Of a DNA stretch of 64,000 nt, positions 48,001-58,639 are shown in pieces (position 1 is the stretch's first letter; each line of letters starts with the position of its first letter). This DNA comes from Astropecten irregularis (lineage: Eukaryota; Echinodermata; Asteroidea; Paxillosida; Astropectinidae): positions 5,923,036-5,987,035 of the forward strand of contig OZ020262.1 of NCBI GenBank assembly GCA_963971285.1, written 5' to 3'. Under the pieces are notes generated by a model that ran no database searches, was not told the origin of the DNA, and saw only the letters and a list, made by a program, of their open reading frames with translations. A program made the translations under genes and the position numbers.

Positions 48001-51000
48001 TGCGAAGGCTGAAAAAAAATGCATGCATCGTGTACTGTACAAGTATGACAAATATGCTTTCATACATGTGGGTAGAAAACAGTGGGTAGAATTATCAACA
48101 AACAAGTTTGAACTTCGAGAATCTGGTAACCCTCAAAGAGGATCAAGGCTAGGACGATATTAATGGACCATATTCAATCTGAGGTCATTCTTGGTGGTAG
48201 ATATGAAGTTGTGTAAAGGATGACAAACGCCAAGGGGACCCATGCTGGACCAAACTAAAAATGGCTCGGTTTACACGAAAAAAAAAACCCATACATGACA
48301 AACAACCAAACTAATATTATTAATAAACCTCAACTTACCACATTACAATACAGGCATGAGAGCTATCATTCAGTGTAGGTTGGAAGGCAGAATGTACACA
48401 ATTTATAAATGTTAATACCAGACCTGGAATTCAGTTCGGAAAGGGGCGCTTGAGGCCACTTTTCCATTGCAAGGGGAACTTCCATTGGAAAATCATAATG
48501 TCTATGGAAACATTTGAACGGGCACCAAGGCCAAGAACCAGGGCAACGAAGGTCATGGCCTCCGTTTAATTCCAGGCTTGTAATATAACACACAAAGGCA
48601 TTGAATCCATTGATACACAAAATGATACACAGAGATATTCATCATTCTCCACTGTGGTACATGTGCCTTACACGTACTATTTTAAGACTACATATAGTGA
48701 TTTGTTGTAACTTTTACTGTTTCCATCAAGGGTTCCGCATCTGATTGGTACCTTCTGAATTCCTGTTTCTTGTTGAAACATAATTGCTTAGGCCCTATTG
48801 CATTTTATTTCAAGCTTGTGGAAGTTGCACAATGTAAACAATTTAAATGTAGTACCTTGGGGTTGTCTGTAAAATGGAAGACATTTGCCAAAAAGGAAAT
48901 ATCAATTATTAATGTCAATTTTCAAATTCAGGAGATACAAGTCGGCAGAGCAACTTGTCTATAGTAGGTGATAGACAACCTTGTGGCAGCCAGCAAGTTT
49001 CATTTTGTGATGCCAGAGGTCACCTAAAAGCAGCACTCCACAAAGATGGGGCACGATTTCTGTCAATGGTTTACTCCTATCTCATACATCTTTGATGTTT
49101 TCTATGATTGTGTACGACTCCTAAATAAGCACTGATCATGCAGTTAAGGGGTCAGAGTGATTTCTATCAAATTTGAAGGACAGCTGTGAATGGGCACCCA
49201 TTAGGCCTTTAAAGGACAGGTGAATCAGATGCAGGGACTGTCATACTTTGGTAGCAGACCAAAACAGAAATCTTCACAGATTTACCTATAACTTACAGGG
49301 TATAAAGATGGTGATGGTAGAAACATATCGTTAACATTTTCCGCCTGAAATGCTGCATTATCCAGAAAAGAGTGAAACTAATGACCAAACAAATTTTGAT
49401 CTTTTAAAGAAAACCAATAACCCTGAATAGACTTTAATTATACTGTGGACGTTTTTACTGTTTTCTCAAAAAGTGGGCAGCGTATGGGACTGTATCTTCC
49501 TAGATTTTTTTTTTGCCCATGAATCTGCATTTCTTTGACAAAAACCAAAGTATGATATTACCTTTAAACATGTTAAACATGTTAAAAGGTATTATCTGAA
49601 CACTGCAACATGGACACAGCCACAATTATAGTGTACGACCCCAACCTGGTTGAATGACCCATACACTGTACTTTTGATGCTTTAAGAATGGCACAATATA
49701 CACACAGACATCTAAGTTAAATGAGCAGATCTACATACTGTAATAAATCAAGCTATATAAGTTACATATTAGGACTTTTTTGCTGTTGTCATGGTTGTCT
49801 GATTGCAATATGATCAGCGTGACATTTGGCAGATGGATGAAAAAGCAAGATTTCTATTGGCAACGATCCAAGTCTCTTTTAAACAGCTGACAATCAAAGG
49901 CAATCCACAGTGGCAAACAATGCAGTATCAAATTACACGCAGGTTATAAGTTTAATAGTCAGAACAAATTTCTTCTAATCTGGATTGTAATATGATCAGT
50001 GTGGCATCTGGTGGATGGATAAAAAAATACAAGATTTCTTTTGGCTAAGATCCAAGTTGGGCAGAATGAAACCGTAAACAATGGCAGCCTAGCAAACAGG
50101 CTGAATAGCAGTTCATAACAATTTATAGTGCTCAGGTAAATTCATTTAAAGGGCGTTAATAACATTTGGTTGAGATGACAGAGCAGCTGCAGGCTGCTCA
50201 TAATTTGATTTGTCATGGAATAAAAGCAAACCTGTACATTTTTAGCTATCATCGAAAACAGCAGAAAACGACAACAACCCGTTGCAATTCTTACACCAAA
50301 TTGTGTGGGTATAACTGTCTCATTTTTGATCTTCCGAAGATCAAAAACAGTTTGGTGTTTGGTTTTACTCTTTTCTGGATAAAGGGCCAACATCATTTTA
50401 GGCAAAATATGCAGTATGTTTCTTTTATTTCTACCATTACTGTTGTTATACCCTGTAAGTCATACGTAGATCTGTGAACATTTCTATTTTGGTTTGCTTG
50501 TCTTTCTTACCAATGTTGTACACTGTATAATATGCCCTTTAAGCAACATCATTATGCAACCAATGATATGAAAATTGACAAACAATTTGCAGTCCCTACA
50601 GAATTACATTTGCCACAATACAAGTTTGCAAGACTGCAGGCTATCATACAAGTATTCGCCATGCTATGATTCCTGGAAAACCATACCGGTGCTCTACCAA
50701 CTGAGCTTTCTAGACCTATGTTGGTGGTGTCCCTAATAGTCAATTATAATGTTAATGGGAGACTTTGGAGAACTGGTCTTCAAGTCAACAGCTACGCACA
50801 CGCAATTGTGAGCATGCGCGCCTTGTTTCGCGCATGCGTATGTGTGCGCGTGCGCTGTTGACTTGAAGACCGGTTCTCCAAAGTCTCCCATTGTTTGTTT
50901 GGCAATCACAAGCCATGAAACCACTCACATACTGCCATATCAAGGATCATTTAAGATGAATACGTGCAATGATATGATGATTGCTTACCAGCATCGGATC

Positions 51001-53015
51001 CAAATCTGCTAGCAGAGATGCGTTGTTCTGCTCGACGGCTTGTAGGCAGATGTACAGGGCCTTGAAGTGAGATTCACTGCACAGGAAGGCATCCTCTGAA
51101 ACAGGTAGGAGGAACGATGTAATCATTATAAATGCTAAGAGCAAAAAAGTCTAGCTTAGCAGACCTACAGGATACCAGGCAAAAGCAATTATTATGAATG
51201 CATGCTGTTGACCAGCTATGGCTTGATACCTTGCTAAGCAATATTTATCAGGTAAGCAGTTCAAGCAATAACGGAATCTAGAGGCACAAACCACAAAAAA
51301 CTTGCTCTGGGCAAACTAATTTGGCTTTTAAAATGGAGCCAAAATTTGGCTAACCAAATGCTGGCCACCTCCGGAAGCAAACCATTAATTTTTGATGCTT
51401 GAAGTTACAGGAGCCTGAAGCATTGTGATCCAAGCAGGATCTTTATCGAAAGTATCCTGCTAGGATCGAAACACGTCAGGCCCTCCTGTAATTCCAAGTA
51501 AAAATCAAGTCTTGGAAGCATCAAGGCTTTTACCCTGGTAGTATCTGCCAAGGTGCTCCCTATCATCGACCAGAATCCGGAGCTGACTGGCCAGAGTGTG
51601 GGTCTCCAGACTCGTCTGCAGCCACAGGCCTCCCGCATCGACACCTTGCTCAGTTGCCTGACGGTGCAGACGATCAACAGAGGGCGCCAGCACAGGCTGC
51701 AGCCAGCGCAATCCAAGGACGAAGTCCCAGTAGTCACCCTCTGACGAGAAAGGCTGCAGAGTAATCATCATGTATATGTTATAACAGCATTCCCTCTACA
51801 TGTTCTAGATCATGTAGATGCAACATTGCTTGAGTGGTAGGGTCTTCATCCATTTTTTCTGAATATAACACAACTTAATGCACACACACAATTAAGTATG
51901 TTTAGGATAATTTTCAATAAAAACTGGGGCACAGTTTCACTTCCAAATACATACAAATTGTGTAAAGCCAAATTCATACTTTCTGTAAATTGTGACGTAA
52001 TCAATACAAATTTTGGTGACAGACATATCAATCAATACACTTTATTTTGGTTGCTTTAATAATTACAAATGGGGTATTACTATTAGGGAGACACATTTAC
52101 GTCTAAAAGTGGACATTAATTAGGGAAACATCGGGACTTAGGGAGACTTTTCGATGTCTCCCAAAGGTACCAGCTTCCTTTTAAAGACATAGGGCCTATA
52201 AGGCTATTATACAGTAAGTCATGACGTTACCAAATCAATCACATTTTTGAAGGCATACACAGCATGGACCTACTACAGTTGTGTACGTACGTACCCTTCC
52301 TGCAGTAATTTTCAAGCCATGTTGCATGACTTTGACAAGCTGGTTACACAGCCTGTTCAATCCACCGTAGGTTGACCAGACGTTAGTGGTTTGAGCTGCC
52401 AGCAATCCCTCCACGGTGAACTTGAGACCCCACAACAACTCCTGGTGCTGACGATGGCTTGTAAAATGAAAATTACAATCAACATTTATCATGTTGCCCT
52501 CAAGCATATTATTATTAATTATGTAACCATACTACTAGGCCAACTAATTATGAATCTATTTTTTCATAAAAATGTACTACAACTTACAAGAACCTCACTG
52601 CTTTTAATATCCAGGGGCATTTTATTTATTTCATTAACGACTTTCTCACCTGATAAGCCCTAATACGATTTCAAATTCAAATTGTCAGTCGAGGGAAATG
52701 AAAAGACAGCTAGCAATGAATGTCAAGAAGAACAACATAATTCTACAGTACTGAATGTGCAGGGGCAAGTTCACTGCACTCGGACTATGATAGTATAAAC
52801 TATCAGTCACTCAGTAGGGCCTATCACACTATGTTATTGTCAAATTGTCAATGCCAATAGGCCTACTGTATACAACACAAAACAGGCCTCATTTTAAAAA
52901 ACTTCCAAAAATGAAAAATTGACAGATCGTGGTGGCATTCTCACCTTTCATTTCCAGTTCCACCAAATTTCACATTCCGATCTTGGGCTGCCATCTTGCC
53001 CACTTCGTACAGCAT
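34031..53015 (-). CDS. RUBCN: Rubicon (RUN domain Beclin-1-interacting, cysteine-rich protein), complete 19-exon model
   Basis: Exons from 5' to 3' on the minus strand: 52945-53015, 52295-52457, 51534-51753, 50989-51095, 45171-46164, 44431-44540, 43784-44036, 43356-43415, 42713-42823, 42318-42502, 41968-42042, 38936-39009, 38088-38152, 37342-37580, 36577-36638, 35760-35913, 35086-35179, 34432-34507, 34031-34109. All junctions are GT-AG, phases agree, and the sum is 3192 nt (1063 codons plus stop). Human Rubicon is about 970 residues. An N-terminal RUN domain, a Ser-rich middle and a C-terminal cysteine-rich RH domain distinguish it from Pacer (RUBCNL), which lacks RUN. In vertebrates Rubicon restrains autophagosome and endosome maturation through the UVRAG-VPS34 complex and Rab7, and promotes LC3-associated phagocytosis. 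An in-frame TGA precedes the first ATG; the ATG at 52994 has a stronger Kozak context and is an alternative start. A missed exon in the long intron 46165-50988 is possible. Confidence 0.93.
34577..34970. mobile_element. MITE, variant of families A/B, in Rubicon intron 17
   Basis: It starts TTTAAAGGTAGAACCATAC and ends TGCACCATAGTTTGAGC. The interior holds TTTCTGGATACGTACAGC, TCTCGGAGATCAGAAC and CAGCTGCTGCGGTCTG. A sister copy is at 50150-50540, defining a third subfamily. Confidence 0.6.
35371..35568. mobile_element. MITE, family D, in Rubicon intron 16
   Basis: GGGCCTTTCTCAAAGCTCGG and CTGGGCTGAGCTTCAGAAAG are the inverted ends. The interior shares the ATGGATCCACAAAATGGAGC-type stretch with other family D copies. 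It lies between exons 16 and 17. Confidence 0.7.
35965..37140. mobile_element. Family A MITE fragments around Rubicon exon 15
   Basis: A left-truncated copy at about 35965-36245 ends ATATGATAGTACCTTTAA. A second broken copy runs from about 36715 to 36755, then from about 36895 to 37140, interrupted by unrelated DNA. Exon 15 (36577-36638) sits between them. Confidence 0.6.
37727..38069. mobile_element. MITE, family B, in Rubicon intron 13
   Basis: It begins AATCACAGAACAGCACTCAC and ends CAGTCCTGTGCTATACCT. The outermost bases are eroded. It ends 19 bp before the edge of exon 13. Confidence 0.65.
38263..38719. mobile_element. Inverted pair of tRNA-derived SINEs in Rubicon intron 12
   Basis: A minus-oriented tRNA-like head (38263-38360) and a plus-oriented near-full SINE (about 38411-38684) have almost identical heads, including the A box TGGCTCAGTTGG, B box GGTTCGAATCC and a closed 7-bp acceptor stem. 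The anticodon loop lacks T33, so this is not a working tRNA. A 33-bp perfect direct repeat (38364-38396 and 38687-38719, starting CTCAGTCAGTTTCCC) flanks the plus copy. Confidence 0.8.
39183..39433. mobile_element. MITE with GGGCCCAATTTCATGG ends
   Basis: GGGCCCAATTTCATGGAATC at the left and GATTCCATGGAGTTGGGC at the right are inverted repeats extending through CGTTAC/GTAACG. An internal duplicate of the left end is at 39259. It lies in Rubicon intron 11 and has no ORF. Confidence 0.7.
40466..40831. mobile_element. Long foldback element in Rubicon intron 11
   Basis: AATAAGCCATTATGCC...TTCTTTCATTGCATATAAAC...CTCTGTTGCTAT at the left is matched by its complement at the right (ATAGCAACAGAG...GTTTATATGCAATGAAAGAA...AATGGCTTATT). 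The arms are about 135-150 bp with a loop of about 100 bp. It would make a long double-stranded hairpin in the pre-mRNA. Confidence 0.75.
41041..41330. repeat. Tandem duplication, 146-bp period
   Basis: ATTACTTTGTCTTGGCCAAT occurs at 41041 and 41187, followed in both by AATGCATTTTAATG, AATTCCATTTTTTTTGG and GGTGGCAGGAGTGGGATAG. It lies in Rubicon intron 11. Confidence 0.75.
41968..46164 (-). CDS. RUBCN: Rubicon exons 5-11: serine-rich middle and conserved helix
   Basis: Exon 5 (994 nt) is by far the largest and encodes a low-complexity Ser/Pro/Lys-rich segment with little similarity except near [10 protein letters not shown], a basic SxS motif also seen in vertebrates. Exons 6-7 regain strong conservation: GQSLMSFLS, then [18 protein letters not shown], then an acidic and basic helix [17 protein letters not shown], which is probably coiled coil. 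Exons 8-9 are Ser/Thr/acidic linker. Exons 10-11 carry [28 protein letters not shown] and [11 protein letters not shown], all near-identical to vertebrate Rubicon. The middle segment in vertebrates binds VPS34/Beclin-1 components. Confidence 0.92.
42166..42316. mobile_element. Palindromic MITE, family C, abutting Rubicon exon 10
   Basis: The ends AGGGGTTGTTTTCATCAAAC and CTTCGTGAAATTTACCACTT match family C termini. The right end reaches the splice donor of exon 10 (GT at 42317-42316), so donor bases downstream of the GT come from the element edge or its target duplication. Confidence 0.7.
43088..43216. mobile_element. Palindromic MITE, family C, in Rubicon intron 9
   Basis: AGGTCGATTTCACCAAACTC and GTAAAATCGACCCCTT are the inverted ends. 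The interior has ATCAATCGTAGGACTTATG and GGATATGATGGGTTATC. Confidence 0.75.
43518..43715. repeat. Family H repeat, long copy, in Rubicon intron 7
   Basis: GATCCTAGCTGGATCTTTAT, GGCCCTCCAAACTCGAAGC and TTGGCTGATGAGCAGTTTGC are present. A short related copy is at 42545-42600 in intron 9, with GATCCTGCTAGGATTGAAAC. Confidence 0.65.
44106..44275. mobile_element. Small inverted-repeat element in Rubicon intron 6
   Basis: CTAACTAGAGGAATAAGTAC and GTACTCATTCCTCTAGTTAG are imperfect inverted termini. ACTTCATCAGATG/TGATGAAGTAG also pair further in. It is about 170 bp with no ORF. Confidence 0.7.
50640..50965 (-). mobile_element. tRNA-derived SINE carrying an inserted MITE
   Basis: SINE pieces (CTCTACCAACTGAGC, CCTATGTTGGTGGTGTCCCT on one side; GTTTGGCAATCACAAGCC, GATCATTTAAGATG on the other) are split by a 139-bp palindromic element at 50754-50892. 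Confidence 0.75.
50754..50892. mobile_element. Palindromic MITE inside a SINE, GTT target duplication
   Basis: The terminal repeats of 39 bp (AATGGGAGACTTTGGAGAAC... and its complement ...GTTCTCCAAAGTCTCCCATT) differ at one base. The interior, rich in alternating GC/GT, also folds. GTT at 50751-50753 and 50893-50895 against a single GTT in the other SINE copies indicates a 3-bp target duplication. Confidence 0.85.
50989..53015 (-). CDS. RUBCN: Rubicon exons 1-4: start and RUN domain
   Basis: The four exons encode residues 1 to about 187. Conserved RUN features include [44 protein letters not shown] and the final [13 protein letters not shown], which tracks the vertebrate protein closely. Introns are in phases 2, 0, 1 and 0. 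RUN domains act in small-GTPase and VPS34-linked trafficking; in Rubicon this one affects VPS34 activity. The acceptor chosen for exon 2 (TTTTACAAG at 52458-52466) is the only nearby AG that keeps the frame. Confidence 0.92.
51395..51500. repeat. Family H hairpin in Rubicon intron 3
   Basis: CTTGAAGTTACAGGAGCCTG...GATCCAAGCAGGATCTTTATC is mirrored by GTATCCTGCTAGGATC...CAGGCCCTCCTGTAATTCCAAG. It ends 34 bp from exon 3. Confidence 0.7.
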
Positions 53016-54204
53016 AATTCAACCGGCAGTCGTCAATTAAGGCCAGACGAGATCAAGTGTAATTGGCTTGTTCCAAATTTCACGGAAGAGTGAAGACATG
53101 CTGCGTCATGATGTGACAACATGCGGTACACAGTACGGAAAAGTCACGTTATGAACCCATCCGCTACAACACTGCATCAGTACGTACGACTACTCGAGTT
53201 TCGAACTTTAGCACCGAATTTCTCCGAATAAAACCATCAATTTGGAAATTTAAGTCTCAAAGCTGATAAAACTTAGCATTCTCTTCCAAAAACTGGCACC
53301 ATATTTATCAGATACACAGCGGAAACCGGTGGAAATTTCCAATGTTTACAAATCGTCTGTTCCATTTAAAACAGGCGTTTCCAGAAAAAACACATTCGAT
53401 GTCTTGTTCCGGCCGCACGATAGGCACATGCAGTGCTTGTGGGACAGGAAGAGTAGAACCAGACTATACTGATGTTTGGGTTCAAAGGTTAAAACCGCAG
53501 GAGGGCGCCCTAGCATGACACTTTTGACAGGCAAAGGAACAGGTGGCGCGGTATTTTGACTTTAGTTTATGACAATTACTAAAACAAGTTGAAGTTGTAA
53601 CGATGAACCGAATCCTGGAATTGTGAAAGGTATGTAGTTGACTACTTCTTGAATTTCCCTAACCATAGCATGCTATCCCTGGGCTAATTAAATTACGGTC
53701 TGAAGAAGAAAATGTAGGAAAACTAGGATTTCTCTTGTCTTAACTTATTTAAGTTTAACGCATGGAGCTATAGCTCCAAGGTTAACGTTAGGCCGCTTAC
53801 GGCTTAGGGTGTGCTTCAGGGTACGGTACCGAAAATGTCTCTTAAGTCCAAACATCCAAATGACAACAAAGACATGATCCCAATTTGCCTTGAAAAATGC
53901 TCCATCTCTTCTCCAAATGTCAGAGATGAAATGAGGCTTATTTATGTGTAACTGTTACTGTTACTATACTCTATATACTAATAATAATAGGCCAATGTTG
54001 CTCGATCACGATCATGAATGCCGTTTGATGAAAATCAATGTTTTTTTACCAAAACCCAGTCCCAGACGATCACGTCGACGTGACGGCCATTCTGTGTTGC
54101 TGCGCGCCACACAAGATGACGGCCATTATTCTATAGGACTAATTTAAAATATAAATTTCAATATTTACATTTTTTTATTTTCATAATTTAGGTAGGCCTA
54201 CAAC
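53016..54204. promoter_or_regulatory. Divergent intergenic region between RUBCN and the C5orf34 homologue
   Basis: The start codons of the two genes point away from each other across 1.19 kb. A likely non-coding first exon of the plus gene ends at 53629 (TTGTGAAAG, then GTATGT) and joins an acceptor at 54190-54191 (ATAATTTAG), leaving about 600 bp as shared promoter. No TATA box is evident, which fits housekeeping-type divergent promoters. An in-frame stop precedes the RUBCN start. Confidence 0.55.
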
Positions 54205-57200
54205 ATGACTTCCTCTGCGGCAGTAACAAGTGTCATCATTTATACTGATGATGCGACAGAGCTCACATTCTCTGATGGCACCCAGCTTGAGCTCTCTCCG
54301 TGTGGAGCAAGTTTTGTTTGCAGAAGACCCACCATGGCTGGGCATCACCCCCTCATTGGAGGAACAAGGATACAGCAGCGAACGGAATTTGCAACGAGCG
54401 AGTTCAAAGATAAAGTCCGTCAGGCCCTTGAGTGTCGGAATCGCTTTGCAGAATGCCCCTATCTCTGTCAGCAGTTTCTACCAGATGGATCTGTGTTCGT
54501 AAGTCTAAATCAACTCTTATCGCTAAAAAGTCAAAGAGCCATTGATTGATATCTTGCTTGAATTTTATTTCTGAAGTCTGCATTGCTCTCTAAAGATTGT
54601 TTGAATCTTTTTATTTCTTTCAGCAACTTTTCGCAGATGTCAGTGAGGTGGAATGGAAGAAGAATGCAGAATCAGTGTCAGGGAATGTGCATCCTAACGG
54701 TATCGTTCAGATAACATCAGTTGATGAATGTTGCTCTCTTTATCTTTCTGCCAATAGACAGGAATTCACGGTAGAGTTCCTTTGTAGATTGAGCCAGAAA
54801 GACAGTCATAAACAGCTTTCAAACAGGTGCAGTAAGGAGACCAAACTATCGGAGAGAAATGCAGAAGTCCTCCTCGGAAGGCCGTCAACTGACTTGAATC
54901 TAGGAGGTGACAGTGAGAAGGCAGCTTGTGATGCCCACCATGGAGTTCCATTGGAATCTGTCTGCATGCAGGACAGCCCATACTTGCAAACACTGGTTGC
55001 AGGGAAGGTGCCACTGAGAAAATCACTGCATGGACCAGGGAAGCACAGGTCTCTTTCATCTGGCAGCGGAGGAGAAGTTGTTCCTTCCGAAGGTCAAGAT
55101 GACAGAATTCTGCCTGTAGAAGAGCTGATAGCCATCAAACATGGCTACACGTGGGTAGTACAACACCATACTGTTGAGCATTGTTCTGAGTGCTGGAAAC
55201 AGCCCTTAAATTTAGCCCTTAACTTTGTCCCTAAGGAACATTTAAGTACCTCTTTATCAGAAAACAGGTCAACGACATTGCTTCCAGGCAGTGCATCAGG
55301 GTTGAAGGCAGGTGAACAGCACAAGTCCCCACCAGAGATACCCCCATCAGGCAAACAACACCAGGGAGAAGACATCAAAGAGGATGGAAACAATAATTCA
55401 GGTACATGTAGGTGGTCTAATGTCGGGAAGACCAAAAGTCTGCCAGAGTCAACGTTTGATGTTGTGAAGACATCACTCCCCAGCCCCCTTCCCCTTACCT
55501 GTTCAGCAAGTCACCTTCACAAGTGGAGGGTGGACAGGCAAAGAGGAGGAGGAGTAGACTTGGACTCATCGGAGGACAGGGACATCCCAGTTGGACAGAG
55601 CATCAAAGTGTGGTTTTCAAATGGCATCATTTACAGGTACAGTACATGGTTGTGTGGCTCTCACATGTATATGTAAGCAAGTATGTTATTATTTGTGTGA
55701 TAAACTGTGTAAATTGTGTAAATTACCACTTACCAGGGCTAAAATTGTCTTTGGTGAGTTGTGATACAAATGCTTCTTTATTTGAAAGAGGTATCTTTTA
55801 TAAAATCCAGGTGCCGTTGTTGGGACAACATAATTTTATGTACAGGTACGGAAAGAGGCAACCATATACATCATGTACAGTGTACAAGTGTGATGGTTTG
55901 TATGCCATGAAATAACTAGGGCCTATAAAAGTGTTTTTGTGTTCAATTGTGTATCAATGCACGTGTTAAGGATTCATCTAAAGCTATGATTTTGTGGTGG
56001 GCAAATGGAAACGACTATTTCAAGCAGGTAGGTCATAGATTCTGTGAGTGACATGGCTGCTCTCCACAATCTGAGAAACCCAACCGTATGACTAGCCTAC
56101 CTCTTGTCACACATCTCCTCTCAGGGTTCAGGCCGGAAGCCCCTCTCCTTTCCTTTATGAATACATTAACAAAATTGACTCTAGGTTGTCGAGAACTCCA
56201 CAGCCAGCAGTCCACATCTACCCGGGGGATGGCACTCTCATCAAATCAACGGGACCCGACGGGAGATACTTCACTCACATCATCCCTAGTGGTGGCAGCT
56301 GTGAGGAGCGAATGTTGTCTGCTAGGAGTCCGCCCCCTGACAACCCAGGAGCGGTATATTCCATCGCAGGAGTCCTGAGGAAGGCCTCAAGGAAAGTACC
56401 TTTCAATCTCCAACTTATCTGTTGTCTTTCATGGTAGTCTGTTCAATTTGATTGGTTAAGTCTATGCAATGACAACTGTCTTTGATATGCAACCTCTTCC
56501 TCTGTGGCCATTTTCATTCCTTTTTCCCTGCTGTCTCCTCAACAGGCTGTTGCAGACATTGTTGCATGCAGATATCATGCTTGTTCCAAGGGAGGAGCGT
56601 TGCTGCTGGAAGGTAAATTCTTAAAAAGAAGCTTAATCATTCCCTTGTGGAAATGATTGTGTTCTTTGCTGCGAGACAGGATGGCTTGCTTTTCCAATCC
56701 AATCTGATCTTCCTCCAGTGTATATTTCAGGTCATTATTCTGGTTTAGCTAGCAGTTTTAGAAGTTACGTGTAGTTTAACTAGCATTCTTGTTTGTGTGT
56801 CCAGGAAACCCTCGTCTCTAATCCCTTGACAAGCCCAAGGCCGACCGTCGTCCTAGAAGAGAGCAAGGTAGAGGGACTAGGCCATTTTGTAGCCTTCTCC
56901 AATGGACGGGTCAGGGTAGTGTTTGACGACAGGACGACTCTGGACATGGAGTGGGATTTCAGGAATCGCGTTGCTGGGAATCACCACAAAGAGGACGACT
57001 TACAGGTATGAGATTTCTCGGATTTTTATCTTTATTTCGGATTGTTTGTTTGTTTTGGATTTCAGATTTGTTTTTCTCACATAGGCTGTGTACAAAAGTG
57101 TAAGAGATTTTTGTAGAGTTCAGCAGGGCTCGAATTTCGTGAAAAAAAAGCACTGAACAGCAGGTCTAGTAACTGAAGCATTTTACTAGACCTGAACTTT

Positions 57201-58639
57201 TTTCATTAGACCTGTGGCATTCATGTAGGCCTACATCGGAAAACAGTAATTCAGTTATGCTGCCATATTGTGTCACAAATCATCAATTTATGCAAGGAAT
57301 ACAAAAGACAGCCTGACTAGTGCAGTGCACACTTTACTAGACCGACACTGAAATCACTAGACTCGGTCCGCGGTCTAGTGGATATTTCGAGTTCTGCGTC
57401 AGTTGTTTTTCTGATATTTTCATCATTGGTCAATGTCATCCCGACTGCTTGATGAAGAAATTGGCATCTTAAACTTTGTTTTCGTTCTCATGTTTCCAAC
57501 TCCTCGCTACTTTGAGAGAACTTAAGTGCTTAATTGCTTCATCAAACGTTTAACAGTGCACGACCCTGGGCAAAAAATCACATCAATACTCTTATTAAGT
57601 ACCCTTTGGTGTACTTTCATTACATTTGGACGTCATCAGCCAATTACATCTACTATTGATCTTCAAAAAATGCATCTCCCAAGAAGACCACATTAGTAAA
57701 TTAGATACTTAAAGGACTTGTACTTTTAAACAACTAATCAATATTATGCACTGACTATAGTAGTACTCTTTGTCCATTAGATTTGGACTTAACAGGCAAT
57801 TTGATCATAGTCTCAAATGTCTCAGAAAGTGCTTCGGCACATGCACATGATCAATCATATTTTGTGCACGGTTTTGTTATTGTACATTGAGATTCTAGAT
57901 GTAATGAAGTTACATGTATGGTATTTTCTTACCACAATATGATAGTGTCATGAGCAATTAATCGCTGCAATCTGCTTATCAAGCAAACTAATACCCTGAA
58001 ATATTAAAAATATTCAGAATATTTGGGGCGGGGGTGGTTGGTATTTTCAGGCCTGTTTGTTTTGCTGTGGATCTTGCTTGCCATATTTGATCTTTGCACT
58101 AGGCATGCCAGGGCCCTTTTCCAAACCTCAGCTCCGGACTCAGGCTTCGGCTCCGGCTCCAGTTCATGAATCCATTCTGAAAAAACGGGTATCAAAATAG
58201 ACGCCTTTGACTGCGGTTCGGAAGTAGATTTTCTGGTTTGAAAACGAAAACAGAGCTTCAGCTTCAATGAAAAAGCACAACCTACATGACCTTTATTTTC
58301 AGCATGGATTACAGAGACGAAGCGGGAGCCTGAGCCAGAGCTGAGGTTTGGAAAATGGCTCAGATATGCTCCTCCGTGATAAAGGGGATAAATATAAAGT
58401 TGTGCTAGATTTCTTCCGTTATCGGAAAAAAAAACATTTTAATATTAAACATGATCTAACTATATCCTTCTTTTGCTCTGTGTATAGAACCTGCCGCCCC
58501 TTCCGGCAGCGTCTAAGCAGTTGCCCAAGATCAGGAAGTCATTTTTTGCCTCTGAGCTCCAGCGAGGGGTGTGTCGTCTGCTTCTCCACAGCGGGGAACA
58601 CAAGTCGGTTCTGCTGGATGACCCACAGGAGTTCCACAG
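54205..58639 (+). CDS. C5orf34: C5orf34 homologue (DUF4524/DUF4520-type protein), 3' end not found
   Basis: Coding exons: 54205-54498, 54624-55636, 56185-56395, 56556-56612, 56805-57005, 58488-58639 (about 642 residues so far; human is about 640). Matches to the human protein include TQLELSPCGASF, QRTEF, RQALECRNRFAECPYL, DVSEVEW, QEFTVEFLCRLSQK, YTWVVQH, LTCSASHLHKW, VWFSNGIIYR, VHIYPGDGTLIKS, ERCCWK, VAFSNGRVRVVF and GVCRLLLHSG. Human C5orf34 is poorly characterised; the repeated strand-rich pieces around DG and NG turns resemble polo-box-like folds, which is inference. The exon 3/4 boundary is uncertain: an acceptor at 56545 would also be AG but breaks frame with the GTACCT donor at 56396, so I used GCAG at 56552-56555. 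After exon 6 the reading frame must continue; the final exons lie beyond the window or were displaced by the retroelement. Confidence 0.88.
58112..58356. mobile_element. MITE, family D, in C5orf34 intron 5
   Basis: AGGGCCCTTTTCCAAACCTC and GAGCTGAGGTTTGGAAAATG are the ends. The interior AACGGGTATCAAAATAGACG and GGTTCGGAAGTAGATTTTC matches the 16319 copy. Confidence 0.75.

Larger units (their letters stand above)
46165..50988. other. Rubicon intron 4 (4.8 kb)
   Basis: No coding exon was recognised on either strand. It holds a family A MITE at 49235-49567 (ends CATACTTTGGTAGC and CAAAGTATGATATTACC), an A/B variant at 50150-50540, a SINE at 50640-50965, and a short element bounded by CCTGGAATT/AATTCCAGG at about 48424-48577. 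TACATGTA-like words are frequent around 46600-46800. Confidence 0.6.
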
